Virus record (IMG/VR): IMGVR_UViG_3300023106_000008
Span: 1-40,464 of that record
Length of the DNA stretch: 40,464 nucleotides
From: a virus
Direction: 5' to 3' (one strand)
Part shown: positions 16,301 through 23,877 of the stretch, piece by piece
How positions within the stretch are numbered: the stretch's first letter is position 1
How the letters are laid out: each line of letters opens with the position of its first letter
Notes under the pieces: model-generated
Seen by the model: the letters and a program-made list of their open reading frames with translations, nothing else
Database searches by the model: none
What the model was told of the DNA's origin: nothing
Translations under genes and position numbers: made by a program

Positions 16301-16376
16301 GGTTTTCGATTAACTCCTGTACCTTTTTATAGGTTTCGCTTGATGCTATTTCAACTAATCCGTCGTTATTTGCCAT
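13329..16376 (-). CDS. tail tape measure protein (1015 aa)
   Basis: It sets tail length and passes into the host during DNA entry. Residues 10-170 are an Asn/Gln/Arg-rich coiled coil. Residues of about 205-370 carry the tape-measure N-terminal domain: LKQVMGSSEAAAQSQAF, then VSKASGAMGLS and GQLAERLPGAFG. More coiled coils follow (560-700), then a hydrophobic stretch at about 845-885 (AVVAFLAEANYAGAILAGVI). By the usual rule of about 0.15 nm per residue the tail would be near 150 nm. The start overlaps the upstream gene by 11 bases. Confidence 0.93.
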   Translation of the reverse strand: MANNDGLVEIASSETYKKVQELIENLKKVADEIKNINRNLNNSRLPSDNANNLNQITQQNQRLNTVRERANQLSAEEIVNQRTLRQNADQYARSVSVLGGAYQRLSAQQAISARNLQNLIAGGRRAEQTQRQYNRELRNAQREFDALNRRVLAADSAVGRFNRNVGNYPKQAIGGIRNLLGAFGVVGGVAAIAALVKNIFNTTRELQAMDLALKQVMGSSEAAAQSQAFLSRVSEQYGIELIGLTKSYTGFYAASKNAIESGAITAQQIQDIFESVSKASGAMGLSVDQQQGAFLALQQMISKGTVQAEEIRGQLAERLPGAFGILAKSMGVTETQLNKMLKDGKVLAAEVLPAFAKELEKAYGVENLKRVETLNAETSRLSNTWSEFIRELNSGNGVVSQFFISLIRGLGGAIDGFRLLAQSRDSLLNNFNEKGLAKGFEEQKQYLLEIEDIEQRRYAASVEQEDQFFLMTETMKKLNALTQKQKELEAKGMGEDPIEKLFGKVSEYDKNAKEIEGLNYQLGIRQGKLKAIKSVLDDLNPKEKESIALTKAQLEALRRAREEELKNQYLLNRMRRESEKGSLEDLLEDDKKYMSERLNLTLDLYNEEINLANMARKESIRLAKGNLTLQRIAWEKYNQEVYEIVNKNENRILELKKDNYAKFEEWASKFSGEGLKFETDPLANEWFDRQAEKALALEERTKSLKNETRDYLRIFSLGFFENAGLGSLTKFFDKTLDPLTGKMQSTFDKLWEGAKTTKERFAVAFTAISEVAQEAFAFINQQQQAQFDAQYERLSKEKDLAISFAGDSATAKEEIERQYEERRREIDRRKAKAQKETALFNAIIDTAQAVVAFLAEANYAGAILAGVIGAAQIAIISSTQVPQYALGTDNHAGGLAIVGDGGKNEIVYQPSKGFSVTPKTDTLVDLEKGSKVFPDFNSFLKNSGAMLGGVPNIELETNGLSKDDMDGIMGKYFSDLSTNNFTFDKNGFEASITKRNSRVKLMNSQVRGKGLTFKN

Positions 16377-16959
16377 TTTTACGCATTGATTTTTTGTTGG
16401 CTTCTGATTTTTGTTTAGCGGACTTTACCGCTTCACGGAAATAAATTAAGGAAACATTATCCGGCAATGGTCTCATAAGAATATTTTCAACGGCTACCAA
16501 GTCAGATTCAAAAGTTCTTTTTATGCTTTCCTGCTTTTTAGGTTCTGAAGCAATAAGCATATTTAATTTGTTTTTCATAATTCCTAAATCAGATTTAAGA
16601 ACTCTATGGCATTCTTCTACAATGTCTTTTTTAATGTCAATTTTTACGCCCAATTCTTTCAATATAGTTGCTAGTTCTTCTTTTTGACTTTCAGAAGTTG
16701 GCGTGTAAAGCAATACCTGCATATTGTCTTTTATTGCTTGGATATTCAGTCTTAAATATTCAGTCTTGCATTGCCTATCCAAATACTGCTTTATTTTAGA
16801 ATTTTCTGAAATCTCAAAATCTTCATCGACAATTTTAGACCACGCCTTTTCTCTTTGTTCGTCATTTTCGCCACCTAACAATGATAAGTCATTAGTTTCA
16901 ATAATCTTGAAGTAAATCTTTGCGGGTATTTCTGCGCTGTCCCAAATAAATGCACTCAT
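16366..16959 (-). CDS. possible tail assembly chaperone (197 aa)
   Basis: A soluble, mostly helical protein between the tail tube and tape measure genes, where siphoviruses carry their tail assembly chaperones. The C-terminal third is highly basic (SAKQKSEANKKSMRKNGK). It overlaps the upstream gene by ATGA and the tape measure by 11 bases. There is no clear frameshift site at its end that would make a longer G-T type product. Call by position only. Confidence 0.6.
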   Translation of the reverse strand: MSAFIWDSAEIPAKIYFKIIETNDLSLLGGENDEQREKAWSKIVDEDFEISENSKIKQYLDRQCKTEYLRLNIQAIKDNMQVLLYTPTSESQKEELATILKELGVKIDIKKDIVEECHRVLKSDLGIMKNKLNMLIASEPKKQESIKRTFESDLVAVENILMRPLPDNVSLIYFREAVKSAKQKSEANKKSMRKNGK

Positions 16960-17393
16960 TGACCTATTTTTTGTTTTATTAATTTTACTAATTCAGGCGC
17001 ATAACGTTCTTTTTGCGCACGTTCAAAAGTTATAATGCTCAGCCCTCTCAAATCTTGACCGTATTTATTAAATAAATCATCTGACTTGCTGTCTGTGCTG
17101 TCGAAAAAATAACGCTTGCTTCTTCTTTCGATAAACAAATTATTTGAAAAAGCACCTGTTAATATTAAATCAACATAACCTCCCGCTAAAGGGTTTAAGC
17201 TGGATTTAAATAAGGAATAAGAATTACTTCTATAAGTGCCTATTTCTGATCCGTTAGGTCTATCGCCCCTTTTTAGTTCCTGAATTTTTTCCTGCTTTAG
17301 AATTGGATCCGATGTTATCAAGATTTCCATTTTTTGCTGTAACTCCTGTTCCGTTATCCTCTGAAGCTTGTTTATCATTTCCTGCGCTGTCAT
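16956..17393 (-). CDS. hypothetical tail-region protein (145 aa)
   Basis: A mixed alpha/beta soluble protein with a helical N-terminus (QEMINKLQRITEQELQQKM) and a central RGDRPNGSEIGTYRS motif. That motif type, with nearby LILTGAFSNNLFI, resembles small phage minor tail or connector proteins, but I cannot name the family. The first 134 bases overlap the gene at 17260-17538 in another frame, an unusually long overlap for this genome. Confidence 0.68.
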   Translation of the reverse strand: MTAQEMINKLQRITEQELQQKMEILITSDPILKQEKIQELKRGDRPNGSEIGTYRSNSYSLFKSSLNPLAGGYVDLILTGAFSNNLFIERRSKRYFFDSTDSKSDDLFNKYGQDLRGLSIITFERAQKERYAPELVKLIKQKIGQ

Positions 17394-17538
17394 AAGGCAC
17401 TTTTTTAAGTAAAACTTTTGCTCTTTCCTCGTCTTTCGGATTTAGCATATTTGATAATTTTTCAATCTGTTTTTCTTTGGTCAAGGTCTTGAAATTTTCA
17501 AATCCCTCTTTGCTGAATGATACGTTGTCGAATTTCAT
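17260..17538 (-). CDS. small tail-region protein with low-complexity tail (92 aa)
   Basis: Residues 1-48 look like a real helical domain (KEGFENFKTLTKEKQIEKL). From about residue 49 to the end the chain is Gly, Ser, Asn and Lys rich (ASEDNGTGVTAKNGN), exactly where it overlaps the next gene, so the tail may be dictated by the overlapping frame. It follows the tail tube gene and a terminator. A short chaperone is possible; function unknown. Confidence 0.62.
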   Translation of the reverse strand: MKFDNVSFSKEGFENFKTLTKEKQIEKLSNMLNPKDEERAKVLLKKVPYDSAGNDKQASEDNGTGVTAKNGNLDNIGSNSKAGKNSGTKKGR

Positions 17539-17553
17539 AGTATGTTGTAATAA

Positions 17554-17582
17554 AAAAGGGCAGGCGATTAACCCACCCTTTT
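17554..17582 (-). terminator. terminator after the tail tube gene
   Basis: On the minus strand AAAAGGG (17582-17576) pairs with CCCTTTT (17560-17554), followed by more T. It lies between the abundant tail tube gene and the next tail genes and may lower their expression relative to the tube. Confidence 0.75.
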
Positions 17583-17605
17583 AGGTTTATAATTTTTGTT
17601 TTTAC

Positions 17606-18547
17606 TTAAGCTCCTGCAATCATTGGTGCTGAAACTCCTTTGTAAAGCTGATTCGTTCCAACCAAAGCAACGTTAACCGGAGGCGTAGCAGTTGAATCAT
17701 AAGTTTCTAAAACATACGTTGCAGCCAATGTTGGTGCAGTCGTAGTGTCAATTGTGTAGTTGCCTGGATTTGCTCCGGCTACAACCGTGTCAATTGCTAA
17801 AACAGTATTGGTTGCTGTGTTTCTGATTCTAAAATTAGTTTCGTCTAACGCTTCAATTCCGAAAATAGTGTTATTTACCGCTGTAACATCTACAACAAAT
17901 CCGTTTGCAACAGAAGCAGTACCTGTGATGTTTACGCCAATAACTCCCATCAATTCAGAATTAATATCTACATTAGTCTGATCAACCGTAAGCAAAGCCA
18001 TTCTTTTGTTGAATTGGTCTTCGTTTGATAATTGGAACTCAACCAATGTTTTAGCCGTTTCATCGCCTACTTGAGGTACGTAAGTGCGTGTGTTTACCAT
18101 TGAAGCGGTCAAGCCAATAAAGCTTAACCCGTCCGCTGATGTTGCGCCTACCAAAGTCCCTGCTGAATCCACAAGCAATACATTGTACTGGTTGAATGAA
18201 TTTTTAGAATAGGCCGCTTTTTGAAATCCAATTCCGTTGTCAAACTCAAAAGAGTATTGAGGCTTTCCGTTTCTAATAACAGACATAACACCGCCGGTAT
18301 ATTCTTTAGTTGTCGGATCAGGCGTGTTGTTCACGAATTCAACGGCGTTTAAAAAAGGTTGCCAAGTATCATCCTGAACAAATCCTACCATCTGCGTGTA
18401 CGTCAGCGTAGCTAATTCTGCGATCGATAATCTCCAACTTTTTGGAACAAGGATAAAAGACTTGAAATCTTTCAATCTTGCCTCACATTCGACAATTCCC
18501 AATCCGAGATTGTCCTTATTGCAATTTACTGCATTGATTAGTGCCAT
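17606..18547 (-). CDS. major tail (tube) protein (313 aa)
   Basis: The position after the connectors and before the tape measure, and the size, fit the tail tube subunit. Residues 1-200 include conserved-looking blocks MVGFVQDDTWQPFLNAVEF and GKPQYSFEFDNGIG. The C-terminal 110 residues are Thr, Val and Ala rich (TGTASVANGFVVDV, DTVVAGANPGNYTID) and look like an added Ig-like beta domain exposed on the tube. Composition is richer in Gly, Ala and Val than neighbours, as in highly expressed structural proteins. Family not named from sequence alone. Confidence 0.75.
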   Translation of the reverse strand: MALINAVNCNKDNLGLGIVECEARLKDFKSFILVPKSWRLSIAELATLTYTQMVGFVQDDTWQPFLNAVEFVNNTPDPTTKEYTGGVMSVIRNGKPQYSFEFDNGIGFQKAAYSKNSFNQYNVLLVDSAGTLVGATSADGLSFIGLTASMVNTRTYVPQVGDETAKTLVEFQLSNEDQFNKRMALLTVDQTNVDINSELMGVIGVNITGTASVANGFVVDVTAVNNTIFGIEALDETNFRIRNTATNTVLAIDTVVAGANPGNYTIDTTTAPTLAATYVLETYDSTATPPVNVALVGTNQLYKGVSAPMIAGA

Positions 18548-18553
18548 AATTTT

Positions 18554-19105
18554 TTAGTATTTAAAATTGCCCAAGCAATTATTTGTTATTTTTAATCCTT
18601 TAAATTCTAATTTCAAAGCATCCCAAATATCTATTGTGAAGTTTTTCTTATCACTTTCATTATTGTTTTCTCCGCCATAGTTTGGGTAAGGTGTCTTTTT
18701 AAATTCATTATCCCAAACAAACATTGGGGATTTTTTGAATAAAGTTTCAATATTTTTAGCCAATGGAAAAAGTATATTTCTATAACTCATCGCCCAACGG
18801 TTTTCATTTAGCAAATCCGTAGCCGTTACCCTTGTAGCTAAAATAAGAACTAAATCAGTTGTCGTATAGTTTTTTCTTGCGTCATCCGAATCAGTATTTG
18901 AAAGCTGATAGATTAATGGATAAAGAGAACTTCCCTGCTCATTGAAAAGCTTTATCTGCTTTATTAAATGCGCTTCATTTCCCCATTTGTAAACAGGCTG
19001 AAAAGCATCTACTGCAGGCGTTGGAGGTTCTTCTATTTCCGGATAACCTCCCAAAGTTGGCAACGTACCGAATGCTTTTGTTAGCTGTTCTTCAACAATG
19101 ATCAT
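18554..19105 (-). CDS. neck or tail-completion protein (183 aa)
   Basis: It lies between the DUF6712-like connector and the tail tube gene, where the tail terminator or head-closure proteins are found. Central features are a Pro-rich stretch (about 25-31, EEPPTPAVD) and helical segments. The phrases PLIYQLSNTDSD and TDLVLILATRV fit a small alpha/beta fold of the tail-terminator kind. Overlaps the upstream gene by ATGA. Assigned by order. Confidence 0.62.
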   Translation of the reverse strand: MIIVEEQLTKAFGTLPTLGGYPEIEEPPTPAVDAFQPVYKWGNEAHLIKQIKLFNEQGSSLYPLIYQLSNTDSDDARKNYTTTDLVLILATRVTATDLLNENRWAMSYRNILFPLAKNIETLFKKSPMFVWDNEFKKTPYPNYGGENNNESDKKNFTIDIWDALKLEFKGLKITNNCLGNFKY

Positions 19106-19758
19106 AAGTTCCAGGCGTTTATAATGGTTTCTCTTTTAAAGAATGACAAATCATAGTCTTCAGGATAAGCAGAAAGAAACTCGTATAGGCTTACTTCATT
19201 AGACTGCCCGTTGCTTCCGTTCCATTGCATACCTATTCCGTTCCAATTTTGAAAGAAATTATAATTTCTCCCGCATAAGTTAGATCCGTTGTACATCTTT
19301 ACAAATGTATTCCAAGCTTCTGACTGTTTTTGGTTAGGTGTCTGCGTTTCGCTGTTTTCAGCGTTTGCAATCTGAATTCCTGTAGCTGTGTATGTTGAAA
19401 AATCCCCGCTTAAGAAATAGAAATAAACGTAATAGGCGATAATGCTTATTTTTTTACTTCCATAACTATATCTAAGTCCATTCCAACGCTTGCCATTTTC
19501 AAGTGTTTTGCCTTCCGTTAAATATTTCCATTTCTGCAAAGCATCCGTTTTCCAAGAACCGTCAGTATTAAACTGCTCTGAAAGCTCTTTATGCTGCTCA
19601 AATCCTAAAGCTGATATTAATAACTTCGCCTCTTTCTCGTCTATTTCCTGTTTAAGTACGTCAGTTTTGTTCGGGTTATTCCCCCCAATGTTTGGCTGAT
19701 TAACCACATTGGGGATGAATACCGATTTATTAAGAAAGTATGAAGTATCTATAATCAT
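19102..19758 (-). CDS. DUF6712-like head-tail connector protein (218 aa)
   Basis: The protein has the layout I associate with the DUF6712 family of Bacteroidetes phage connectors: an early block QEIDEKEAKLLISALGFEQH, a middle W-rich block (KRWNGLRYSYGSKK) and a hydrophobic helix (IIAYYVYFYFLSG). Such proteins act as adaptors between portal and tail. It follows the 79-aa gene with a one-base overlap and sits in the expected order after the capsid. Moderately sure of the family. Confidence 0.72.
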   Translation of the reverse strand: MIIDTSYFLNKSVFIPNVVNQPNIGGNNPNKTDVLKQEIDEKEAKLLISALGFEQHKELSEQFNTDGSWKTDALQKWKYLTEGKTLENGKRWNGLRYSYGSKKISIIAYYVYFYFLSGDFSTYTATGIQIANAENSETQTPNQKQSEAWNTFVKMYNGSNLCGRNYNFFQNWNGIGMQWNGSNGQSNEVSLYEFLSAYPEDYDLSFFKRETIINAWNL

Positions 19759-19997
19759 TATTTAGTTTTTGGCTCTTCGGTCACAACAGTTTCAACTTCT
19801 CTTTGCTCAAGCTTTGCGTCTTTTACTTCGGTTGCTTTCTTGTTTTTAATAAGCCTGTCAGCTTGCAAAACATGAAGCAATCTTGTTTTTTTTGTTGCAT
19901 CGCTATTAAGATAAACTACCTTGTAGTCTTCTTTTTTGTCGAATGTAGCTTTGTCTACTTGTTCTGACTTTCCTTGTTTAATATCAAATATTGGCAT
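19758..19997 (-). CDS. small head-region protein (79 aa)
   Basis: Hydrophilic, Lys and Glu rich, with a short beta-like core (DYKVVYLNSDAT) and a Glu/Thr-rich end. It lies between the capsid and connector genes. It might be a capsid decoration or head-completion factor, but nothing in the sequence proves it. Family not recognised. Confidence 0.68.
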   Translation of the reverse strand: MPIFDIKQGKSEQVDKATFDKKEDYKVVYLNSDATKKTRLLHVLQADRLIKNKKATEVKDAKLEQREVETVVTEEPKTK

Positions 19998-20006
19998 AAC
20001 TTTTAA

Positions 20007-21293
20007 TTAAGGTGTTACTACTGTGATGTCTTCTCTAACCGCGTCAAGGTCTAATACCATCCAAGCAGGTTTTTCGTTGTTTGCAATTCTCAATAGTGAG
20101 AAAACTTCCCCGATAGCTGTTTTCTGATTCTTGATAAATTGATCGTTATAAGTTCCTACTCTGAATATAAAGCTTGAGTGCCATTCACGGTAAACGCTTG
20201 AATCCCCAATCAAAGCCGTACCCTGTGCAATCTTATAAGATGAGAATACTCTCATCCCATTAATCGAGTAAGAACCGTTGTTGTTTACAATGTAAGGCTT
20301 CAATTCTGAACGGCCTTCAGTATCTTGCGTGAACATTGCTGTAAAAATGTCGCTAGGATTCATAATCACGACGTTAGGCGTGAAATACATTCCTTGTATA
20401 ACTGACTGACCGGCAATAACCGCTAAAGCGTTATCTGCTTTTACGAAAGTACCATCAAAAACAGATGACGTGTAAGCAACTGCATTTGTTTGAATAGTTG
20501 CAATGATTCCGTCTTGCCACGCTCTTATAACTTTGTCTTCGAACATTCTGACAATTTCAGCAAAAAGCATTTCGTTATCCATTTCGAATTCTTCTGTCCA
20601 CTCTATACGCCCAGCGTATTTTTTACGAAGAGTTCTATTTCTGATGAAAGTATCAGAAGTCAAAGGCTTAGTTCCTCCCTCTGCAACAACTGCAACTGCT
20701 CCTTCCTCAGTAGCCTGTTCGGTTCTGATTACTTCGCTAGGCACTTTTGCAATCTGTGTGTTTGGAATTACGTCTAGAATAAAGTTTTCCGGATGTCTGA
20801 TAACAGCAATGTCATTTTCAACCAAGAAATTTTCAACTAATGGAAGTCCTACACCTGTACCATTCGTAACGGCTGATGTAGTTGTAAACATTGCGGCGGC
20901 TTTCAAAGCTGTGAATTCCATTCCTGGCAGATCCGTACCGTTTTTAATAGCGTCTACGATTGATTTGTGATTCTCACGAACATACTTTTTTAATTGGAAT
21001 TTTTCTTTTTCTCCAATTAACGTAGTGTTTTGCTTTTCGATTTTTTCCAAAGCTTCAGCTACATTTTTCAATTGCGTTGCAAACGGCACTATTTTACCTT
21101 CCTCGTCTTTTTCGATTGCGCCCATTTGTTCAGCCAAAGCCGCTTTAAATGATGCTGAATAAGATTCGTCTGTATCTGCCTGACGTGCCTTCAAAGCTTC
21201 GTCTAGAGCGTTCAAGAACTTTTCTTGATCCGTCTCGATAGTCGCTCCTGATTTTTTTAGAGCTTCCAATAAACTGATGTTTTTTCCGTTCAT
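20007..21293 (-). CDS. HK97-fold major capsid protein (428 aa)
   Basis: Residues 1-105 are a charged coiled-coil region (LKNVAEALEKIEKQNTTLIG) like the delta domain that acts as internal scaffold and is removed by the protease. From about 115 the HK97 fold follows: TTTSAVTNGTGVGLPLVENF, KYAGRIEWTEEFEMDN, and VVIMNPSDIFTAM. The end (FRVGTYNDQFIKNQKTAIG) matches the usual capsid C-terminal domain. The protease gene is directly upstream (10-base gap), as is normal. Strong call. Confidence 0.92.
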   Translation of the reverse strand: MNGKNISLLEALKKSGATIETDQEKFLNALDEALKARQADTDESYSASFKAALAEQMGAIEKDEEGKIVPFATQLKNVAEALEKIEKQNTTLIGEKEKFQLKKYVRENHKSIVDAIKNGTDLPGMEFTALKAAAMFTTTSAVTNGTGVGLPLVENFLVENDIAVIRHPENFILDVIPNTQIAKVPSEVIRTEQATEEGAVAVVAEGGTKPLTSDTFIRNRTLRKKYAGRIEWTEEFEMDNEMLFAEIVRMFEDKVIRAWQDGIIATIQTNAVAYTSSVFDGTFVKADNALAVIAGQSVIQGMYFTPNVVIMNPSDIFTAMFTQDTEGRSELKPYIVNNNGSYSINGMRVFSSYKIAQGTALIGDSSVYREWHSSFIFRVGTYNDQFIKNQKTAIGEVFSLLRIANNEKPAWMVLDLDAVREDITVVTP

Positions 21294-21303
21294 CTTTTTA
21301 GTT

Positions 21304-22146
21304 TTAAATAAATGTAATTTTGTTTTTTACTTCTGTTTTTGGAGTGGTTTTACCCGGCTCTTCTTTTTGTTCTTCGTTTTCTTCAAGTGATTTCTCGGCT
21401 TGATTTATTTTTATCTGCCCTGTTGAAGAATTGCTTCCAAACACAACCAAACTAGATTCTTTTACGTTCTTAGCTTCTTTTATAATATAATAATAATAAA
21501 TATAATCGTAGTCAGACTTATTGGCTATCATAGGCAAATATTCATCGTAGTTTTTCTTCAAATCTACATCTTCAGGCGCATTGCTGTCCATAGCAAATAA
21601 TACAGTTACGTACTGCATTCTAACGCTTCCTTCTATTGAATCCCCGCTATCTAGCCAGTCTTTTACTGTTTCGTCCTTTACCTTGTCTTTTGCTACCTTG
21701 TAAATAAGAACTTCTGTATCTCCTTCATACGGCTTTCCAATTAATGAAAAAGGAACTTTTGCCGTGAATATCTCAATATGTTCTTTTCTTACTATTACAG
21801 ACTTTATTGATAAATCATGATCTACAACTAAATAGTTTTTGCCCTGTTGTTCTTTTATTGATTTCTTCCAAATACCATCAACGTGCAAATCATCGTGAGA
21901 ATCTAATATCCTTGTAGAATTAACAGCGATGTAGTAATAATTATCATCAATCTTAATTCCCTTTAATTGATCTGTAAACTTCAATAAGTCAAGTGATTTG
22001 CACATTACAGAAATACCTTTGTCGCATGACTTTTGAATAAGAGCTTTTTTAGATTCAATAATGAAATCTTTATTTTCTCTCAATTCTTTAAAAAGTTCCT
22101 CTTTGGTAGAGAAAGTCTTATCTGTAAAATAGTTGCATTTTATCAT
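21304..22146 (-). CDS. HK97-type prohead protease (280 aa)
   Basis: A serine protease that matures the capsid. Visible landmarks are TRILDSHDDLHVDGIW (78-93), the probable catalytic His110 in VVDH, and the serine-bearing DSGDSIEGSVRM (167-178). The C-terminal 60 residues are Glu and Lys rich and may serve as a scaffold. It lies between portal and capsid with a four-base overlap to the small gene upstream. Which of Ser170 and Ser174 is the nucleophile is not certain from sequence alone. Confidence 0.85.
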   Translation of the reverse strand: MIKCNYFTDKTFSTKEELFKELRENKDFIIESKKALIQKSCDKGISVMCKSLDLLKFTDQLKGIKIDDNYYYIAVNSTRILDSHDDLHVDGIWKKSIKEQQGKNYLVVDHDLSIKSVIVRKEHIEIFTAKVPFSLIGKPYEGDTEVLIYKVAKDKVKDETVKDWLDSGDSIEGSVRMQYVTVLFAMDSNAPEDVDLKKNYDEYLPMIANKSDYDYIYYYYIIKEAKNVKESSLVVFGSNSSTGQIKINQAEKSLEENEEQKEEPGKTTPKTEVKNKITFI

Positions 22147-22262
22147 TTCTTAACTTCTTTATTTCCTTCAAGGATTCTTTTTTTTTCTTCCAAAGACTTT
22201 TTTAAACCATCAGGCAAATCTTTTTTCTCCAACATCTTATTAATGTCATTCAGATTATCCAT
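22143..22262 (-). CDS. tiny helical protein between portal and protease (39 aa)
   Basis: ATG at 22260-22262 overlaps the portal stop by 8 bases, and its TGA overlaps the protease ATG (ATGA). The product is charged and helical (KKSLEEKKRILEGNKEVKK), without a membrane span. Tight coupling on both sides makes it a real gene. It may assist head assembly; function unknown. Confidence 0.72.
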   Translation of the reverse strand: MDNLNDINKMLEKKDLPDGLKKSLEEKKRILEGNKEVKK

Positions 22263-23511
22263 TGTATTTTTCTTTTAAATTATTAAAAGCGTTTTTCATA
22301 TCCTGTCCTGCTTCCGTCAATTTTACCAGGTTGTCAATTTCAATAGAATCAGATTCCAAAGATGTTTTCTTATCTTCCTGCAAAGCCTCTACTTTTGAAA
22401 AGTCGGGATAAAACTCTAATTCCTCCGGAAGATAAAAAACCTTGTCTAAATCTTTAGCCTTGTCTTCGCATATTGATTTTACCACATTCTGCCAAAGTCC
22501 TTTTTCTGCATCGTTCTGATTTGTAAAAGTACTGCTTCCTTTTCTAGGAATAAGTTCTTTGTTTACGCCATAAACTCCCGCTATCTTAATTGCATTTTCT
22601 TCTGTTTCTTCGAACGGCTGCAACTCTTGTATAGTTCCCAAAGTTTTAATAAACTGAAGCGGTATTGCTGAAATTCCAATAAAGTTTTTATTTCCAGTTA
22701 TCCCGTTTCTGTTATTAAGGTCGTTCAATATTTCATCCCTGCTTGCAGGATCTAACGCATCCTGTATTGATCCGTTGCTGGACGAAGGTGCTTTGCTTAA
22801 TATTCCTCCGTTGCCGTTCTTTGCATAAACGTTAAATCTTGCCTGATAAACAGCAAGAATATTATTAATGTTTTTTCCAACTCTTGACAATGGCGAAAGT
22901 CCGCATCCATTTTCATCTAATCCAAGAACTGTTCTGTGAAGAATGTATCTTGGCTCAATATCATGCTTTATTAAAAAGAACGTCTTGTAATATTTTATAA
23001 AATCCTTTTTATCTTTCATCAAGAAAGGATTAGAAATCTCTTTTAAAAGAATAGGCTTGGTTACGTTTGGCTTTAATACCCAAATGTTGCTTATGTTGTC
23101 AATAGTCGGGTTTTTAATACTGTCAGGCGTTTTTGTATATATGTAACTGTTACCGTCTGAAAGTTCGCTAAATACCGACTGGTACACGATATCGCTCATC
23201 CTTGATAAAGGATTAGGATTATCAACCAATCTCTTTAAATTTCCTTTTGGCTCGTAATCTTCCTGCGTTTTCTTGTTTCTTATTTTATATTCTATTGAAG
23301 CGGCACGATCTGCAATTGCGTCAATCGGGATGAATATTTCAGCTATGGTACAGGCTAGTTCGTAAGCTTTTGAATTTTCATACTTCGGTATCTCTCCATT
23401 TAATGAATTTACGTACTGATTGAAATACTGCATCCATTGCCCTGAATTGTCCTGTTCGGCAAATCCGGTTACTTGCGTCTTTTTTGATTTAGCAAAAGGA
23501 TTCCAATTCAT
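22255..23511 (-). CDS. HK97-family portal protein (418 aa)
   Basis: It forms the dodecameric DNA gate of the head. Features are the start NWNPFAKSKK, the block IAEIFIPIDAIADRAAS, KRLVDNPNPLS and the central RYILHRTVLGLDENGCGLSPLS loop region, followed by VYGVNKELIPRKGSSTF in the C-terminal half, all as in HK97-type portals. Length is normal. The gene is the first after leader L3 and the promoter at 23612-23646, so portal and all virion genes downstream depend on that leader. Confidence 0.9.
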   Translation of the reverse strand: MNWNPFAKSKKTQVTGFAEQDNSGQWMQYFNQYVNSLNGEIPKYENSKAYELACTIAEIFIPIDAIADRAASIEYKIRNKKTQEDYEPKGNLKRLVDNPNPLSRMSDIVYQSVFSELSDGNSYIYTKTPDSIKNPTIDNISNIWVLKPNVTKPILLKEISNPFLMKDKKDFIKYYKTFFLIKHDIEPRYILHRTVLGLDENGCGLSPLSRVGKNINNILAVYQARFNVYAKNGNGGILSKAPSSSNGSIQDALDPASRDEILNDLNNRNGITGNKNFIGISAIPLQFIKTLGTIQELQPFEETEENAIKIAGVYGVNKELIPRKGSSTFTNQNDAEKGLWQNVVKSICEDKAKDLDKVFYLPEELEFYPDFSKVEALQEDKKTSLESDSIEIDNLVKLTEAGQDMKNAFNNLKEKYNG

Positions 23512-23605
23512 TTAGATTAAACGTAAAAAATCCCTGCCTATGTTTCCATAAGTAGGGATTAAGTTATAATTTCTGTTAAAGGTTCTACGCATCTTCACAT
23601 AGGAT
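23512..23605 (-). ncRNA. structured leader L3 before the portal gene
   Basis: On the minus strand CCTATGT (23603-23597), 8 nt after the -7 box, is perfectly complementary to ACATAGG (23543-23537) inside a terminator-like hairpin. The hairpin has the stem AATCCCT/AGGGATT (23560-23554, 23535-23529), an inner stem with a GAAA tetraloop, and a run of six T. It ends 17 nt before the portal ATG. Pairing of the 5' element with the inner arm would open the upper half of the hairpin. Confidence 0.72.
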
Positions 23606-23611
23606 ATACTG

Positions 23612-23646
23612 CAAATATATGTAAATTTAATTTAGGTTTTACAAAA
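23612..23646 (-). promoter_or_regulatory. promoter of the virion operon
   Basis: On the minus strand TTTTG (23646-23642), a 22-nt spacer and TATATTTG (23619-23612) match the flavobacterial promoter very well. It is the best promoter in the window and drives leader L3, the portal and downstream virion genes. Confidence 0.82.
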
Positions 23647-23877
23647 TGTTTATTTTATTGCATTTCCACTTGTATTTAGTATTTGAATATATTTTGTTGT
23701 TGATTACGTCATTTCTCCATTATAGAGATATTCCTTCATGATTCCAATCAAAATATGATCCTAATGGGCAATATATTATTGTATTTTTCATAATTATTAT
23801 TTTTTAATTGTTTGAATTTTGCAATAAACTATCGCTTATTACCGTGTTTATAATTTAATGCTGTTTGAATATTATAA
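23647..23877 (-). other. gap between large terminase and virion promoter, with one micro-ORF
   Basis: No gene of normal size fits in this 231-bp stretch. It holds a 23-codon minus-strand ORF (23720-23791: MKNTIIYCPLGSYFDWNHEG, then three more residues) that starts with ATGAAAAAT like the micro-ORFs at 2312-2430. The rest is A/T rich without hairpins that I can see. Whether the micro-ORF is translated is unknown. Confidence 0.4.

Noticed and set aside
17554-17582. Terminator after the tail tube gene as a member of the leader family
   Set aside because: No TAnnTTTG box and no matching heptamer were found upstream; it is best read as an ordinary attenuating terminator.
20490-20970. Long plus-strand open frames over the capsid gene
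   Set aside because: They lie antisense to the well-recognised capsid coding sequence and have the composition of a reverse frame (Ser, Cys, Phe rich).
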